Positions 41,807-50,485 are shown, counted from the first letter of the stretch. The stretch: DNA of 64,000 nt from Verrucomicrobiia bacterium (GCA_030432565.1 JAUIGV010000006.1:163161-227160), one strand, 5' to 3'. Translations and numbers: made by a program. Notes: generated by a model from the sequence alone, not told the origin.

Positions 41807-43873
41807 ATGAAATTTCTCGGTTTAGCAGTCCTGATGATCATTTTTCCTTTGGCGGGGCAAACAATCGATCCGGATGGTCGGACGCTTTATGCGCAGGGTG
41901 AGGCGCATTTTTTTGCGGGTCGGATCAAGGAGTCCATCCAAAGTTGGGATGCGGAGATCGCCGCGCAACCTTTTCGCGAGCCCTATCACTGGCAGCGGGG
42001 GCTGGCTTATTACTATGCGGGAGAGTTTGAGAAGGGGGTAAAACAGTTCGAGCTGCATCAGAAGGTGAATCGTAATGATGTCGAGAATGCGGCGTGGCAT
42101 TTTCTGTGCGTGGTGCGGGCGAAAGGCGGATCGGTCGAGAAAGCACGGAAAGCATTGATTCCCATCGATGGTGATTCACGCGTGCCGATGAAGGAGGTTC
42201 ACGATCTTTTTGCCGGAAAGGGAACAGAGCAGGAAGTTCTCGATGCGGCTTCAAAAGATGCGGTTGGTCCCTTGTTGCGGAATCAACTTTGTTACGCCCA
42301 CCTTTATCTGGGGCTTTACCATGAGGCGCTTGGTGAAACTGAAAAATCCAGGGAGCATATTAAAAAATCGGCAGTCGACTTTCGAATGGATCACTACATG
42401 GGAAAGGTGGCCCAGCTTCATCATAAGCTGCGAAAGAAACGACCGAATTTTATCTTTCTCTTTGCCGATGATCAACGGGCGGACACCATCGCAGCTCACG
42501 GGAATCAGTACATTCGGACCCCGAATCTCGATCAGCTGGTCGAGCGCGGGTTTAGCTTTCGCAACAACTACTGCGCGGGGTCGTTTAGCGGCGCGGTTTG
42601 TGTGGCAAGCCGGGCGATGTTGATGACGGGGAAACAGTGGTTAAATCTGCCCAAAAAAAATCCAGGTTCGAATTGGGGGGATGCAAAGCTCCTGCCATCG
42701 TATCTGACCCGGCAAGGAGGGTATCGCTCGCATCTTATCGGGAAGTGGCATAACGGTGAGGCGACGCTCAAGAGGGCCTTTTCTGAGGGGAGTTCAGTGT
42801 ATCTCGGTGGAATGGCCAATCATGCCGATTTTGAAGTCCAGGATCTTTCTGACGGAAAGCTTTCCGACAAACGCCCTGCGGGAGGTTTCTCGAGCGAGGT
42901 CTTTGCCAGGGATGCGGTTAAGTTTATTGAGGAGGTAAAGCAGGAGGAGAACTTCTTTCTCTACGTGGCATTTATGGCCCCGCATGACCCGAGGAATCCG
43001 CCGGAGGAGTATCGCGAGATGTATTATAAAAACCGCCCGCCACTTCCTAAAAATTTCCTTCCGCAACATCCCTTTAAGATTGGGCCGGCCAGTGTGTCAG
43101 GGCGCGATGAAAGTCTGGCGCCTTGGCCGCGCACGAAAGAAGTCATTGGTGATCAGCTTTGCGAATACTACGGGTTGATTACGCACCTCGATGAACAGGT
43201 GGGCCGGATTATGAAGGCACTTGAGGGGAGTCCGCACGCTGACAATACCTACGTGATTTACACGGCTGATCATGGTTTGGCGATGGGGAGTCATGGCCTT
43301 CTTGGGAAGCAAAGTATCTACGAGCACAGCATGAAATGCCCTCTCATCATTTGGGGGCCGGAGGTGCCGGCTGGGCAATCGACCGAGGAGTTCTCGTATG
43401 TGCACGATCTTTATGCGACCGTTCTCGGACTAGCTGGCTTGGAACCGCCCGGGCTGATTGATGCAAAAGATCTACAACTTGTCATGGAGGGGGCAGAGCC
43501 AGGTCACCGATATGTTTTTCTTCCATTCCAAAATCATCAGCGGGCAATTCGGGTTGGAAATTTGAAGATGAGTGTTTTTCCGAAAATCAATCATCGGGAG
43601 ATTTTTGACCTGGAAAAAGATCCTGACGAGTTGCACCCGCTGGCAGATGGAGCCTCTACTCTTCCCACAAAGCATCTGGAATCCTGGCTGGAGACGGCAA
43701 GGTCAAGATACAGCGACAAGGCTCCGCTGAAAGTGGAGAATCCAGCGTCCAAGGAAGCTGTCTATGACAACTCAAATCGCCGCATGGACGTATGGCAGCC
43801 GAAGTGGATTCGCGAAAAATACTTCAGCGGGCGATCCGAAGCAGACCACGGTCCGGGTGCCCCCAAAAAGTGA
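41807..43873 (+). CDS. TPR-sulfatase fusion, secreted
   Basis: About 688 residues from ATG 41807 (signal peptide MKFLGLAVLMIIFPLAG); an upstream GTG at 41792 is possible. Residues about 20-205 are tetratricopeptide-like helices (LYAQGEAHFFAGRIKESIQSW, WQRGLAYYYAGEFEKGVKQF, NQLCYAHLYLGLYHEALGE). Residues about 210-680 are a sulfatase: RPNFIFLFADDQRADTIAAHG, modified-Cys motif CVASRAMLMTG with Cys265 (C-x-A-S-R form), HLIGKWHNG, FLYVAFMAPHDPRNPP, YVIYTADHGLAMGSHGLLGKQ, and the C-terminal EIFDLEKDPDELHPLA. Such an N-terminal TPR on a sulfatase is uncommon and could bind a partner or substrate. It is convergent with the next gene; a hairpin spans both stop codons. Confidence 0.9.
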   Translation: MKFLGLAVLMIIFPLAGQTIDPDGRTLYAQGEAHFFAGRIKESIQSWDAEIAAQPFREPYHWQRGLAYYYAGEFEKGVKQFELHQKVNRNDVENAAWHFLCVVRAKGGSVEKARKALIPIDGDSRVPMKEVHDLFAGKGTEQEVLDAASKDAVGPLLRNQLCYAHLYLGLYHEALGETEKSREHIKKSAVDFRMDHYMGKVAQLHHKLRKKRPNFIFLFADDQRADTIAAHGNQYIRTPNLDQLVERGFSFRNNYCAGSFSGAVCVASRAMLMTGKQWLNLPKKNPGSNWGDAKLLPSYLTRQGGYRSHLIGKWHNGEATLKRAFSEGSSVYLGGMANHADFEVQDLSDGKLSDKRPAGGFSSEVFARDAVKFIEEVKQEENFFLYVAFMAPHDPRNPPEEYREMYYKNRPPLPKNFLPQHPFKIGPASVSGRDESLAPWPRTKEVIGDQLCEYYGLITHLDEQVGRIMKALEGSPHADNTYVIYTADHGLAMGSHGLLGKQSIYEHSMKCPLIIWGPEVPAGQSTEEFSYVHDLYATVLGLAGLEPPGLIDAKDLQLVMEGAEPGHRYVFLPFQNHQRAIRVGNLKMSVFPKINHREIFDLEKDPDELHPLADGASTLPTKHLESWLETARSRYSDKAPLKVENPASKEAVYDNSNRRMDVWQPKWIREKYFSGRSEADHGPGAPKK

Positions 43874-43902
43874 GGGTGCCACCCCGACAGGGGGGCTCAC
43901 TT
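43865..43902 (-). terminator. Hairpin spanning both stop codons of convergent genes
   Basis: AAGTGAG (43868-43874) pairs with CTCACTT (43896-43902), with a CCCC/GGGG inner helix. The sulfatase TGA (43871-43873) lies in the left arm and the minus-strand gene stop (43897-43899) in the right arm. Read on the minus strand it is followed by TTTTT, so it should terminate that transcript; the plus side has no T-run. Confidence 0.65.
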
Positions 43903-45597
43903 GCGCTCTGGCTGAATGACCTCTTTGATTTTGAAAAACTCCTGTTCGCTATTCTGTTCAATTTCAAAGGATACCTCGTCGCCAGTACCTTCGAGGGATT
44001 CGCCGGTGTTCCAGAAGTCGTGTTGCAGTTGATCTGAATTCCAAAGCTGGTAGCTGCAACCGATCCGAGACTTGAAAATGATCCGCAAACCGTCTTGTTG
44101 TTGCTCGATTCTTGTTTGCAGGCGGGCGTGCTCACTGGCCGGAACGGCAAAGCCGATGTTGACCCGGGTTATCACCGGGCTGATCGCGGGCCGAAGTTGA
44201 GTGGTTCCTTGCGTGACAGTTGATGAAGCGGTGTCGTTTAGTTGCAGGGGAACGGAGTCAGAGTTGGCGTCACTTTTGGAGTTGCTGAGAGGGGCTTCGA
44301 TTTCTCTGATGAAGCTGGCGAGTGATGTTGGGAGGGAATCCAGGAAGGTGAAGCCGTGAAGAGTCCGGCGGACCGGATCTATGAGCGAGAGAAACATCGA
44401 GCCGTCGCGGAGGACGGAGGCGGTGATGTTCGGATAAAACTGAGGGCCGAAAGGGTCTCCATTGCTCTCGAAGCTCCGGGTGTCGGAGACCTGCCAACGG
44501 TGATCGAGTGTGACAAGGTGCCCTTTTGCGACTCCGGCTTCCATGGTCTCTTCAAGATAGACTGATATCTCCTCCCCCGAGATCGCTACGATTTGTGAGT
44601 GGAAGATTTCGTCAGAGCCGGTGATCGCGACCGAGTTCAAAAGTTCTCCAGTGGTCAGGCTCATCTCCAGAAGGTGCCAGAAATCATTGTCCTCCAAGCT
44701 CAAGTAGATTGACTGGTCCGTGATCTTGAAAGATGAGGTGTCATCCAAGCGGAGGTTGATCGACCGGGCAAAGCCCAGTTGGCCGTCAGAGTTAATTTTG
44801 ACCAAAAAAGTTTGGGTTTCGGCAAGGGAAACGGCATAGAGAAATCCTCCATCAGGGGTGGGGAAGTGCCGGTCCTGAAGGTCACCAGGGTATGGGGTGT
44901 TGAAGTTCTTGATCCACTCGGGCGTGCCGTTCGCTGAACACTTGATCGTGGTGATGGTGCTGCGATCAGATACCCTGTCAGAGACCTGCCAATTCAGAAA
45001 GTAGCCATCATCGGCAAGGCTTTCGCTCACGGGCTGAAAGCGGAACCAACTGAGTCTTTCCTCAATATTGACGGTAAGATCCAGCTCAAGTTCACCGGTT
45101 TTCCCAATGACAATGAATTGAAGGCCTTGTGCTGTGCGGATCTGAAAACCAGCTCTACCCGATTCAAGAGGTTGCATTTGATGAAACCGCAGGCCCCCTG
45201 TTTCCGGGACTTGAGCTTCCTTGACGAACAAGGGTTCCAAGGTGTCTTTGTCAAAGACTCCGAAACCGGCCGTCTCTTCCCGGAGGAAGTAAGCTCCAAA
45301 AGAATCCTGATCATCGGGGATGGGGCGGAGAAAGGAGCTTCCCAATCCTCCTTCTTTGAGAGACCAGGCCGAGACGTTTTCGCCAGCCTCATCGATCAGT
45401 CCGTAGGAAAACCCAATCGAAGAGTCGCCCGGCCAGGTGTAAAAATCGAAAGAGTTTCCGTTTGGAGTGATCCGCTTAAAAGGCGCAAAGTAGTCACTGA
45501 TTTCATGCCTCGAAACTTCAAGCTCGAGGTGAATGAACTCCCCGTTGGCCGCGAGGAAAAGAGCTGCGTTGACACTAAAGAGAAGCCGTCCGGTCAT
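43897..45597 (-). CDS. Hypothetical secreted beta-rich protein
   Basis: A 566-residue protein with a signal peptide (MTGRLLFSVNAALFLAANG). Most of it (about 50-440) is regular beta-strand text with recurring YFLNW, GGFLYAVSLAETQTFLVKINSDG and DGSMFLSLIDP, compatible with a beta-propeller. The last ~70 residues (GLRIIFKSRIGCSYQLWNSDQLQHDFWNTG in pieces, ending SEQEFFKIKEVIQPERK) are the C-terminal module seen on many verrucomicrobial exoproteins that compares measured and expected values in a beta-sandwich. Eight bases separate it from the upstream TIM-barrel gene on the same strand, so they are probably co-transcribed. No function is assigned. Confidence 0.7.
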   Translation of the reverse strand: MTGRLLFSVNAALFLAANGEFIHLELEVSRHEISDYFAPFKRITPNGNSFDFYTWPGDSSIGFSYGLIDEAGENVSAWSLKEGGLGSSFLRPIPDDQDSFGAYFLREETAGFGVFDKDTLEPLFVKEAQVPETGGLRFHQMQPLESGRAGFQIRTAQGLQFIVIGKTGELELDLTVNIEERLSWFRFQPVSESLADDGYFLNWQVSDRVSDRSTITTIKCSANGTPEWIKNFNTPYPGDLQDRHFPTPDGGFLYAVSLAETQTFLVKINSDGQLGFARSINLRLDDTSSFKITDQSIYLSLEDNDFWHLLEMSLTTGELLNSVAITGSDEIFHSQIVAISGEEISVYLEETMEAGVAKGHLVTLDHRWQVSDTRSFESNGDPFGPQFYPNITASVLRDGSMFLSLIDPVRRTLHGFTFLDSLPTSLASFIREIEAPLSNSKSDANSDSVPLQLNDTASSTVTQGTTQLRPAISPVITRVNIGFAVPASEHARLQTRIEQQQDGLRIIFKSRIGCSYQLWNSDQLQHDFWNTGESLEGTGDEVSFEIEQNSEQEFFKIKEVIQPERK

Positions 45598-45605
45598 GGG
45601 GGCGA

Positions 45606-46619
45606 TCAGAGCATTCCCCGGTTTTTGAGGTTGTTGAGTCGGCGGACGGTGTCGATGAGGCCGTCGACCATGACCTCGGTGTAGGTCCGGCCCAAGGTGG
45701 TGTCGACTCCATGGCCCGGCTCGAGCTTCCTCAGTGGTTCGAGCGCGGGGTCGTCGTGACGAAAGAGTTCGACAAAGGCGCTGGGCAGCTTGCCGGTCTT
45801 GGCATTTGCGGTGAGCAGGGCTCCGACCCAGCCATCGTCAGAGGAGAGGCATCCCCGGGTGGTGGGAACCGAGCAGTGGAAAGGTCCGATCTCATCCGCT
45901 TCGCCCATGGAGGCGATGATGGCTTCATTTTCCGGGATGTTCAGGCCGGAATCACCGCAGTGGGCTGCGTCAATGAGCGCCTTGAAATAGGGGCTTCCGA
46001 TTTGCTCGTTCAGTCCGGTCAGGATGGGCCGTAGTTTTGCGAGGGAAGTGAAGTTTTGGAACTCACCGGGGCGGAGAAATTCGATGTTCCAATTCCTGAT
46101 ACAGGAATCGGCAAGTCCCGCTTCGTGGTAAGCCCTCAGGTGAAGCTTGATATTCTGTGTCACCCGGGCCTGAAATTCCTCTTCGTTGGCAGGTGGTGTT
46201 CCTTCCATCCAGGTTTCCACCGAGGTCGAATTGACCTGCACGATATTGTTGCGAAGGGCGGCGTTGAGATTGACCATGAGTTGGGCAAGGGCCTCGTCCT
46301 CATCGTCCGGTTCCATGGGGTTGACGCCACCGACCATCATGACGAGTTGGGGCTCGAGCCCGAGTTCACGAACAGCTGCGATGAGTGCGTCTTTTTCATC
46401 GGGCTGGGTCGTGCCAAAAGATGAAATTTGAATGAGGTCAACTTGGACGGGAGAAAGCTCAATGATTTCGCGGGCGCCTGCCGCAACCACAAACTCACCA
46501 TCGGCATTACGTGGAAGCTTGCCGTTCTCGTCGGGAACCAGGGCGTCAAGAAAGCCGAGGTGGGTTCCGAGGATGCCAAGCTGGATGCCGGAGGTATTTT
46601 CGATGGGAGCGATGGTCAT
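45606..46619 (-). CDS. Xylose isomerase-like TIM-barrel protein
   Basis: A 337-residue cytoplasmic protein with TIM-barrel cues of the sugar phosphate isomerase/epimerase superfamily: GILGTHLGFLDALVP, VDLIQISSFGTT, ELGLEPQLVMMVGGVNP, NIVQVNSTSVETWME, NWNIEFLRPGEFQNF, YFKALIDAAHCGDSGLN and the C-terminal VDTTLGRTYTEVMVDGL. The HCGDS segment and acidic residues may form a metal site. The family is not one I can name with certainty; it has no signal peptide, in contrast to the isomerase-like protein at 27108. It lies 56 bases after the peptidase gene and 8 bases before the secreted beta-rich protein. Confidence 0.6.
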   Translation of the reverse strand: MTIAPIENTSGIQLGILGTHLGFLDALVPDENGKLPRNADGEFVVAAGAREIIELSPVQVDLIQISSFGTTQPDEKDALIAAVRELGLEPQLVMMVGGVNPMEPDDEDEALAQLMVNLNAALRNNIVQVNSTSVETWMEGTPPANEEEFQARVTQNIKLHLRAYHEAGLADSCIRNWNIEFLRPGEFQNFTSLAKLRPILTGLNEQIGSPYFKALIDAAHCGDSGLNIPENEAIIASMGEADEIGPFHCSVPTTRGCLSSDDGWVGALLTANAKTGKLPSAFVELFRHDDPALEPLRKLEPGHGVDTTLGRTYTEVMVDGLIDTVRRLNNLKNRGML

Positions 46620-46675
46620 GAGGAAAGGTTTTCAGATGTGAGAAGGAATTGAAACTGGAAAAATCCGGGCAGGTT

Positions 46676-47434
46676 TCACTTTTTAAGAAGGAGAGTTTCG
46701 AATTGGGTCAGGAAGCCATGATGCTTTTTGGGAGTGACCTTGCGCCAGGCGGCGAAGTGCCTGGCGAGGGAGGCTCCCTTGATGCGGGGAAATTTGGCAA
46801 GGATTTCCCAGTGTTCGGGTTCCTTCTCGAGGAGGGGGAGGATCAGGTTGGCGAAGGCTCCGTTGATCTCGCGTTCAGTGGCTGACTTCCGGAGGGTGTC
46901 CTTGTGCCTTTGGTAAAAAGCGGGGGCGGTTTCCTCCGTGAGGGGTTCGCGGGACTTCATGACGGTCGAAGCATACGAGGCGAGGTGTTTGCGGAAGTTT
47001 TTGAGGGCGTTGTTGGGGGCGTTTTTTTCCCAATCCTTATTCAGTTTGCGAAGAACAAAAAGTGAGGCGGTCTCGCAGAGGGTTTCTTCGAGCCATTTGT
47101 TTTCGTGATCAATGGGCTGGAAGTTGGCCCGGACATGAGCGACTTCGTGGGCAAATTGGTAGATGATTTGGGCGTAGTAGTAGTCTCCGGTATTGAGCTG
47201 GATGGCGACTTCTCCGCGCGGTGTCCGCTGAAACAGAGTGATGGGGCCACGCCGGTGACGTGAGACAAAGAAGGGAGGCTCCTTGAAGGTTTCCGCTTTC
47301 GGGAGTGCGGCGAGGGTGGCTTCGAAAATATTACGAAGGTCGTTCTCGGTCATCTTGAAGTCCTTGGCCTCGATTCGAAGCTGGGCGTGCGACGTGACGG
47401 CGAGCGCAACGAGAAGTAGGGCGATGGTCTTCAT
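46676..47434 (-). CDS. Putative secreted zinc metallopeptidase (HExxH)
   Basis: About 252 residues from the ATG at 47434, which begins the signal peptide MKTIALLLVALAVTSHA; further upstream codons are shadow text. The motif QFAHEVAHVRANF has His96, Glu97 and His100 in HExxH form, and WLEETLCETASLFVL (Glu116, Glu117 and Glu121) about 17-21 residues later can give the third ligand, as in gluzincins. No propeptide is obvious. The remaining sequence is helical (ALKNFRKHLASY, FYQRHKDTLRKS). Its start overlaps the stop of the fur-family gene (ATGA at 47431-47434), so the two are translationally coupled, which suggests metal-linked regulation. Confidence 0.7.
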   Translation of the reverse strand: MKTIALLLVALAVTSHAQLRIEAKDFKMTENDLRNIFEATLAALPKAETFKEPPFFVSRHRRGPITLFQRTPRGEVAIQLNTGDYYYAQIIYQFAHEVAHVRANFQPIDHENKWLEETLCETASLFVLRKLNKDWEKNAPNNALKNFRKHLASYASTVMKSREPLTEETAPAFYQRHKDTLRKSATEREINGAFANLILPLLEKEPEHWEILAKFPRIKGASLARHFAAWRKVTPKKHHGFLTQFETLLLKK

Positions 47435-47931
47435 TTCTTTCGGTTTGGAAGGCGTTTTCCTCTGACCCGGGCTTGAATGAGGTCGGGGCAGCTGCCTCCG
47501 TTGCGAAGACGCTCGCAGGCGGCTTCGATTCGCAGACTCTGGCGCACGGGTCGAAAGCCGAGTCGGCGGGTCAGGCAATCGTTCTGGAGGTCAAGGTGGC
47601 TGTCCTCGAATTCCACAACCTTGCCACAATCAACACAGATGAGGTGGTTGTGATTGGGGTGGTCGACAAAGTTTGGATCGTAAGTGGTTTGGCCGTCGCC
47701 GAGTTCGATTTCGTGGATGAGGTCTGCTTCCACTAGGAGTCCGAGGGTTCGGTAAACGGTTGCGCGGGAGGCGCGGGAGCCTGCGTTGCGGAGGCGGTCA
47801 AAGAGTTCTTCCGGAGTGAAGTGCTCGTCGGAGGCGAAGATGATTTCAAGAATTTCATCCCGTTGGGAGGTCTGCCTTAGCCCCTTTTTTCGGATGAAAT
47901 CGTCCAGTCGTTCGCGAATACCCTCGTCCAT
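47431..47931 (-). CDS. Fur-family metal or peroxide regulator
   Basis: A 166-residue Fur-superfamily repressor. Winged helix: LRQTSQRDEILEIIFAS, EHFTPEELFDRLRNAGSRASRATVYRTLGLLVEADLI (in pieces). Metal-binding features: HPNHNHLICVDCGKVVEF with Cys-x2-Cys, and a C-terminal ACERLRNGGSC that holds a second cysteine pair. The N-terminus and the HNHLIC motif fit Fur; PerR and Zur cannot be excluded. It heads a minus-strand run with the metallopeptidase (four-base overlap), TIM-barrel protein and secreted beta-rich protein. A dyad lies in the divergent upstream region (47956-47971). Confidence 0.9.
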   Translation of the reverse strand: MDEGIRERLDDFIRKKGLRQTSQRDEILEIIFASDEHFTPEELFDRLRNAGSRASRATVYRTLGLLVEADLIHEIELGDGQTTYDPNFVDHPNHNHLICVDCGKVVEFEDSHLDLQNDCLTRRLGFRPVRQSLRIEAACERLRNGGSCPDLIQARVRGKRLPNRKK

Positions 47932-47955
47932 GTTGGGTGCATGTTAGGGAATTTA

Positions 47956-47971
47956 GATTGAATAATGAATC
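47956..47971. promoter_or_regulatory. Possible Fur/PerR-type operator
   Basis: GATTGAATAATGAATC has 12 of 16 positions matching its own reverse complement, with perfect GATT/AATC arms, and resembles AT-rich Fur/PerR boxes. It lies between the divergent fur-family gene and a lipoprotein gene, 25 bases from the fur start. Proposed from position and symmetry only. Confidence 0.35.
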
Positions 47972-47992
47972 CCGAATATCGAGGATTAGGCC

Positions 47993-48433
47993 GTGAAGGT
48001 TTTTTTGGCGGTTTTTGCCATGTTTTTGGTTTCTTGCGGGGCCCCTGATATGCTCAGGGTGCGTCAGTTTCATCTTCAGGATACCGATGTGTCGACCGGT
48101 CATCCGTTCATTCGGGCGGAGATGAACAAGCGGCTTTACGGTGCGGTGACAGCCCGGGAGCGGATCTTGCGGAAGGGGAATTATTACCATGTCCGCTGGT
48201 ATGGCTTGACGGGGCAAAGGCCCATCAAGCTGGTTTTTGAATACCGGCAGGCAAGAACCGGTGCAAAAGTGAACCGGCGTGAATTTCGTGCTCCCGGCTC
48301 CCGCAAGGGAGAGGTGGAGATCGTGGTGTCGGGGCTGGAATATTTGAAGCAAGGTCACGTTCAAGCTTGGCGCGCGACTCTCTTCGAAGGAGATTCCAAA
48401 GTCGCCGTAAAGAAGTCTTACCTCTGGGATTAA
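47993..48433 (+). CDS. Hypothetical lipoprotein upstream of menC
   Basis: A 146-residue protein starting at GTG 47993, with a signal peptide and lipobox (MKVFLAVFAMFLVSCGAP; Cys15). The mature part is beta-rich and basic (VRQFHLQDTDVSTGHPFIR, NYYHVRWYGLTGQRPIKLV, VEIVVSGLEYLKQGHVQAW). I do not recognise the family. It is immediately followed by menC with no gap (TAA at 48431-48433, GTG at 48434), and so probably shares its transcript. Confidence 0.8.
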   Translation: MKVFLAVFAMFLVSCGAPDMLRVRQFHLQDTDVSTGHPFIRAEMNKRLYGAVTARERILRKGNYYHVRWYGLTGQRPIKLVFEYRQARTGAKVNRREFRAPGSRKGEVEIVVSGLEYLKQGHVQAWRATLFEGDSKVAVKKSYLWD

Positions 48434-49354
48434 GTGGGCGATTTGTGGATATGGAGGTATGAGCTGCGCGCGGCTGGGGCGCTGAACTCAAGAACCGCCC
48501 GCAAAACATACGAGGGAGCGCTCGTCAGAAATGGAGCCGGGTTTGGATGTCTTCACACCTGGCCGGAGCTGGGGGATCCGACTTTGCCGGAGTGCCTGGA
48601 GGATCTGGCAGGGGCGCAGGAGAGTGCGTTGGTGCGTCGAACCCTGGATTGCACGCGGGCGGATGGACAGGCACGTGAAGAAAAGCGCTCATTGTTTGAA
48701 GGTCTAAAGGTGCCCCGAAGTCATGCGACCCTGCCTGTGTTGAATGAGATGGTTTTGAGGGAAGCCGTTGAGCGGGGCTTCACCCATGTGAAGGTCAAGG
48801 GCGGCAAGGAAGGTGGTCGGGATTTGCACCAGGTCAGGAGGATGATGCTGAATTTCCCAAACCTAAAATGGCGGATTGATTTTAATGAGAACGGAGAAGT
48901 GAACGAGATTCTTGAGGAACTGGGGCGTTGGTCAAAGGAGGAGAAAGCTGCAATCGATTTTTTGGAGGACCCGGTGCCCTATTTTGAGGGTGGCTGGGAG
49001 CGTTTGGCTACGGAATCTGGGTTGACGATGGCTCTTGATCGCCACCTGGAAAGGGATCGAGGTGACTCGGAGGTGCTGGTGGTGAAGCCGGCGGTGCAGG
49101 AGATGAAGTCGGGTCCGCGGGTGGTGGTGACAAGCTACATGGATCATCCACTTGGGCAGGCTTTTGCGGCGTGGGAGGCGGCCAAGGCAGGAGGGACTGA
49201 GGTTTGCGGCCTTCAGACGCATGGGCTCTTTGAGGCGAATGAATTCACCGAGGAGCTTGGGGAGGTATCTCCGGAGTTTCAGGTTCCGGGCGGGGCTGGC
49301 CTGGGTTTTGACGACTTGCTTGATGCTCTCCCTTGGTCGAAGCTGGGGGCGTGA
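48434..49354 (+). CDS. menC: o-Succinylbenzoate synthase-like enolase-superfamily enzyme
   Basis: A 306-residue member of the enolase superfamily, most like MenC, which dehydrates SHCHC to o-succinylbenzoate in menaquinone synthesis. The KxK motif is HVKVKGG; metal ligands are in WRIDFNEN, FLEDP and TMALDRHL; the second catalytic Lys is in LVVKPA. The N-terminal capping domain is short. The start is the GTG at 48434. Its end overlaps the menE start by GTGA (49351-49354). The pair with menE makes the menaquinone role much more likely than a dipeptide epimerase. Other men genes are not in the window. Confidence 0.85.
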   Translation: MGDLWIWRYELRAAGALNSRTARKTYEGALVRNGAGFGCLHTWPELGDPTLPECLEDLAGAQESALVRRTLDCTRADGQAREEKRSLFEGLKVPRSHATLPVLNEMVLREAVERGFTHVKVKGGKEGGRDLHQVRRMMLNFPNLKWRIDFNENGEVNEILEELGRWSKEEKAAIDFLEDPVPYFEGGWERLATESGLTMALDRHLERDRGDSEVLVVKPAVQEMKSGPRVVVTSYMDHPLGQAFAAWEAAKAGGTEVCGLQTHGLFEANEFTEELGEVSPEFQVPGGAGLGFDDLLDALPWSKLGA

Positions 49355-50343
49355 AGGAGGTTGAAGTTTGGGCCAGAAACAGCGGTGGCTTTGAGGGACA
49401 TCGCTTTTTTCGGACGTCCGGATCGAGTGGTGAAGAAAAGTGGATTGCTCTTTCCGATGAAGCCTTGGAATGGTCGGCACGATCTGTGATTGAGGCGCTT
49501 GAGATTACCCCGAATGATGTTTTGGGGTTGGCGTTGCCGGTCATTCACGTGGGTGGCTATGGCGTGGTGTTGAGATCGGAAATTTCCGGAGCGGCCTTGG
49601 TGAAATTCGAGGGGCGTTGGAATGCGAAGAGCTTTGCTGATTGGTGTGATGTTCATGGCGTCACCATCTCCTCGCTCGTCCCGACACAAGTTCATGATTT
49701 GGTTTCGGCCAGGTTGTCATGCCCCGCCGCGATGAGAACGATCGTGGTGGGCGGGGGGGCGTTGGATCAAGCACTTGCCCGGCAAGCGAGGGCGCTGGGA
49801 TGGCCGGTGGTTCCGAGCTATGGCATGACCGAGACTTCCTCGCAGGTGGCAACCGGTGATGGTCTGCCCTTGCTGCCGGGCTGGGAGGCTAAAATTGCAG
49901 ACGGACGACTTGCTTTAAAGGGCGGAGGATTACTGACCGCGGTCATTCGTCGGAAAGGCGATGAATTTGTTGCCGGGGATCCAAAGGTCGACGGATGGTA
50001 TGTCACAAATGACCGGTGTGAATTGACCGGGCGTGGTCTGCGGATTTTGGGACGGGCGGACCGTTTGGTCAAAGTCTTGGGAGAGTTGGTCGATTTGGAG
50101 GAGTTGGAATGTTTTTGGCGGGAGAGGCTTGGAGTTGAGGTGGCATTGGTCAGCCGCCCGGACGAAAGGCGCGGGGTTCGCTTGTTTCTTTTTTATGAAG
50201 GGGCGAAAGTTGAATTGTCGCGATGGAATCTGAGTCTGCCCGGCCCGGAGAGAATTGCCGGGGGAATGGCGGTCGATCTGCTGCCTCGATCGGCGTTGGG
50301 GAAAATTGATCGTTTGGCATTGAGCAAGTTTCATGAGGATTAG
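49351..50343 (+). CDS. menE: o-Succinylbenzoate-CoA ligase-like AMP-binding enzyme (short form)
   Basis: About 330 residues, starting at the GTG that overlaps the menC stop (GTGA). It is an acyl-adenylating ligase: P-loop FFRTSGSSGEEKWIALS (residues about 18-34), VVPSYGMTETSSQVA, GRADRLVKVLGELVDLEELE and a C-terminal PRSALGKIDRLAL with the catalytic Lys. The family is usually 450-500 residues; this begins just before the P-loop, lacking about 120 N-terminal residues, as in some short MenE of Bacteroidetes. Position after menC supports CoA activation of o-succinylbenzoate in menaquinone synthesis. A terminator follows at 50407. Confidence 0.85.
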   Translation: MKEVEVWARNSGGFEGHRFFRTSGSSGEEKWIALSDEALEWSARSVIEALEITPNDVLGLALPVIHVGGYGVVLRSEISGAALVKFEGRWNAKSFADWCDVHGVTISSLVPTQVHDLVSARLSCPAAMRTIVVGGGALDQALARQARALGWPVVPSYGMTETSSQVATGDGLPLLPGWEAKIADGRLALKGGGLLTAVIRRKGDEFVAGDPKVDGWYVTNDRCELTGRGLRILGRADRLVKVLGELVDLEELECFWRERLGVEVALVSRPDERRGVRLFLFYEGAKVELSRWNLSLPGPERIAGGMAVDLLPRSALGKIDRLALSKFHED

Positions 50344-50406
50344 CGTTGCATTGGCAACGGTTGTGGTGGAATTTAAGTTACCTTAATGAAAGAGATGCTT
50401 TCAACC

Positions 50407-50446
50407 ACCGCTTCAGGAGAACGACGGCTCCGGTTGCGGTTTTTTT
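50407..50446 (+). terminator. Rho-independent terminator after menE
   Basis: ACCGC (50407-50411) pairs with GCGGT (50436-50440), enclosing a GGAG/CTCC helix, and is followed by seven T residues. It lies 64 bases after the menE stop. Confidence 0.75.
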
Positions 50447-50485
50447 GTATTCCCGTCCTGCGAAGAAATATTCGCTTCTTAACAC

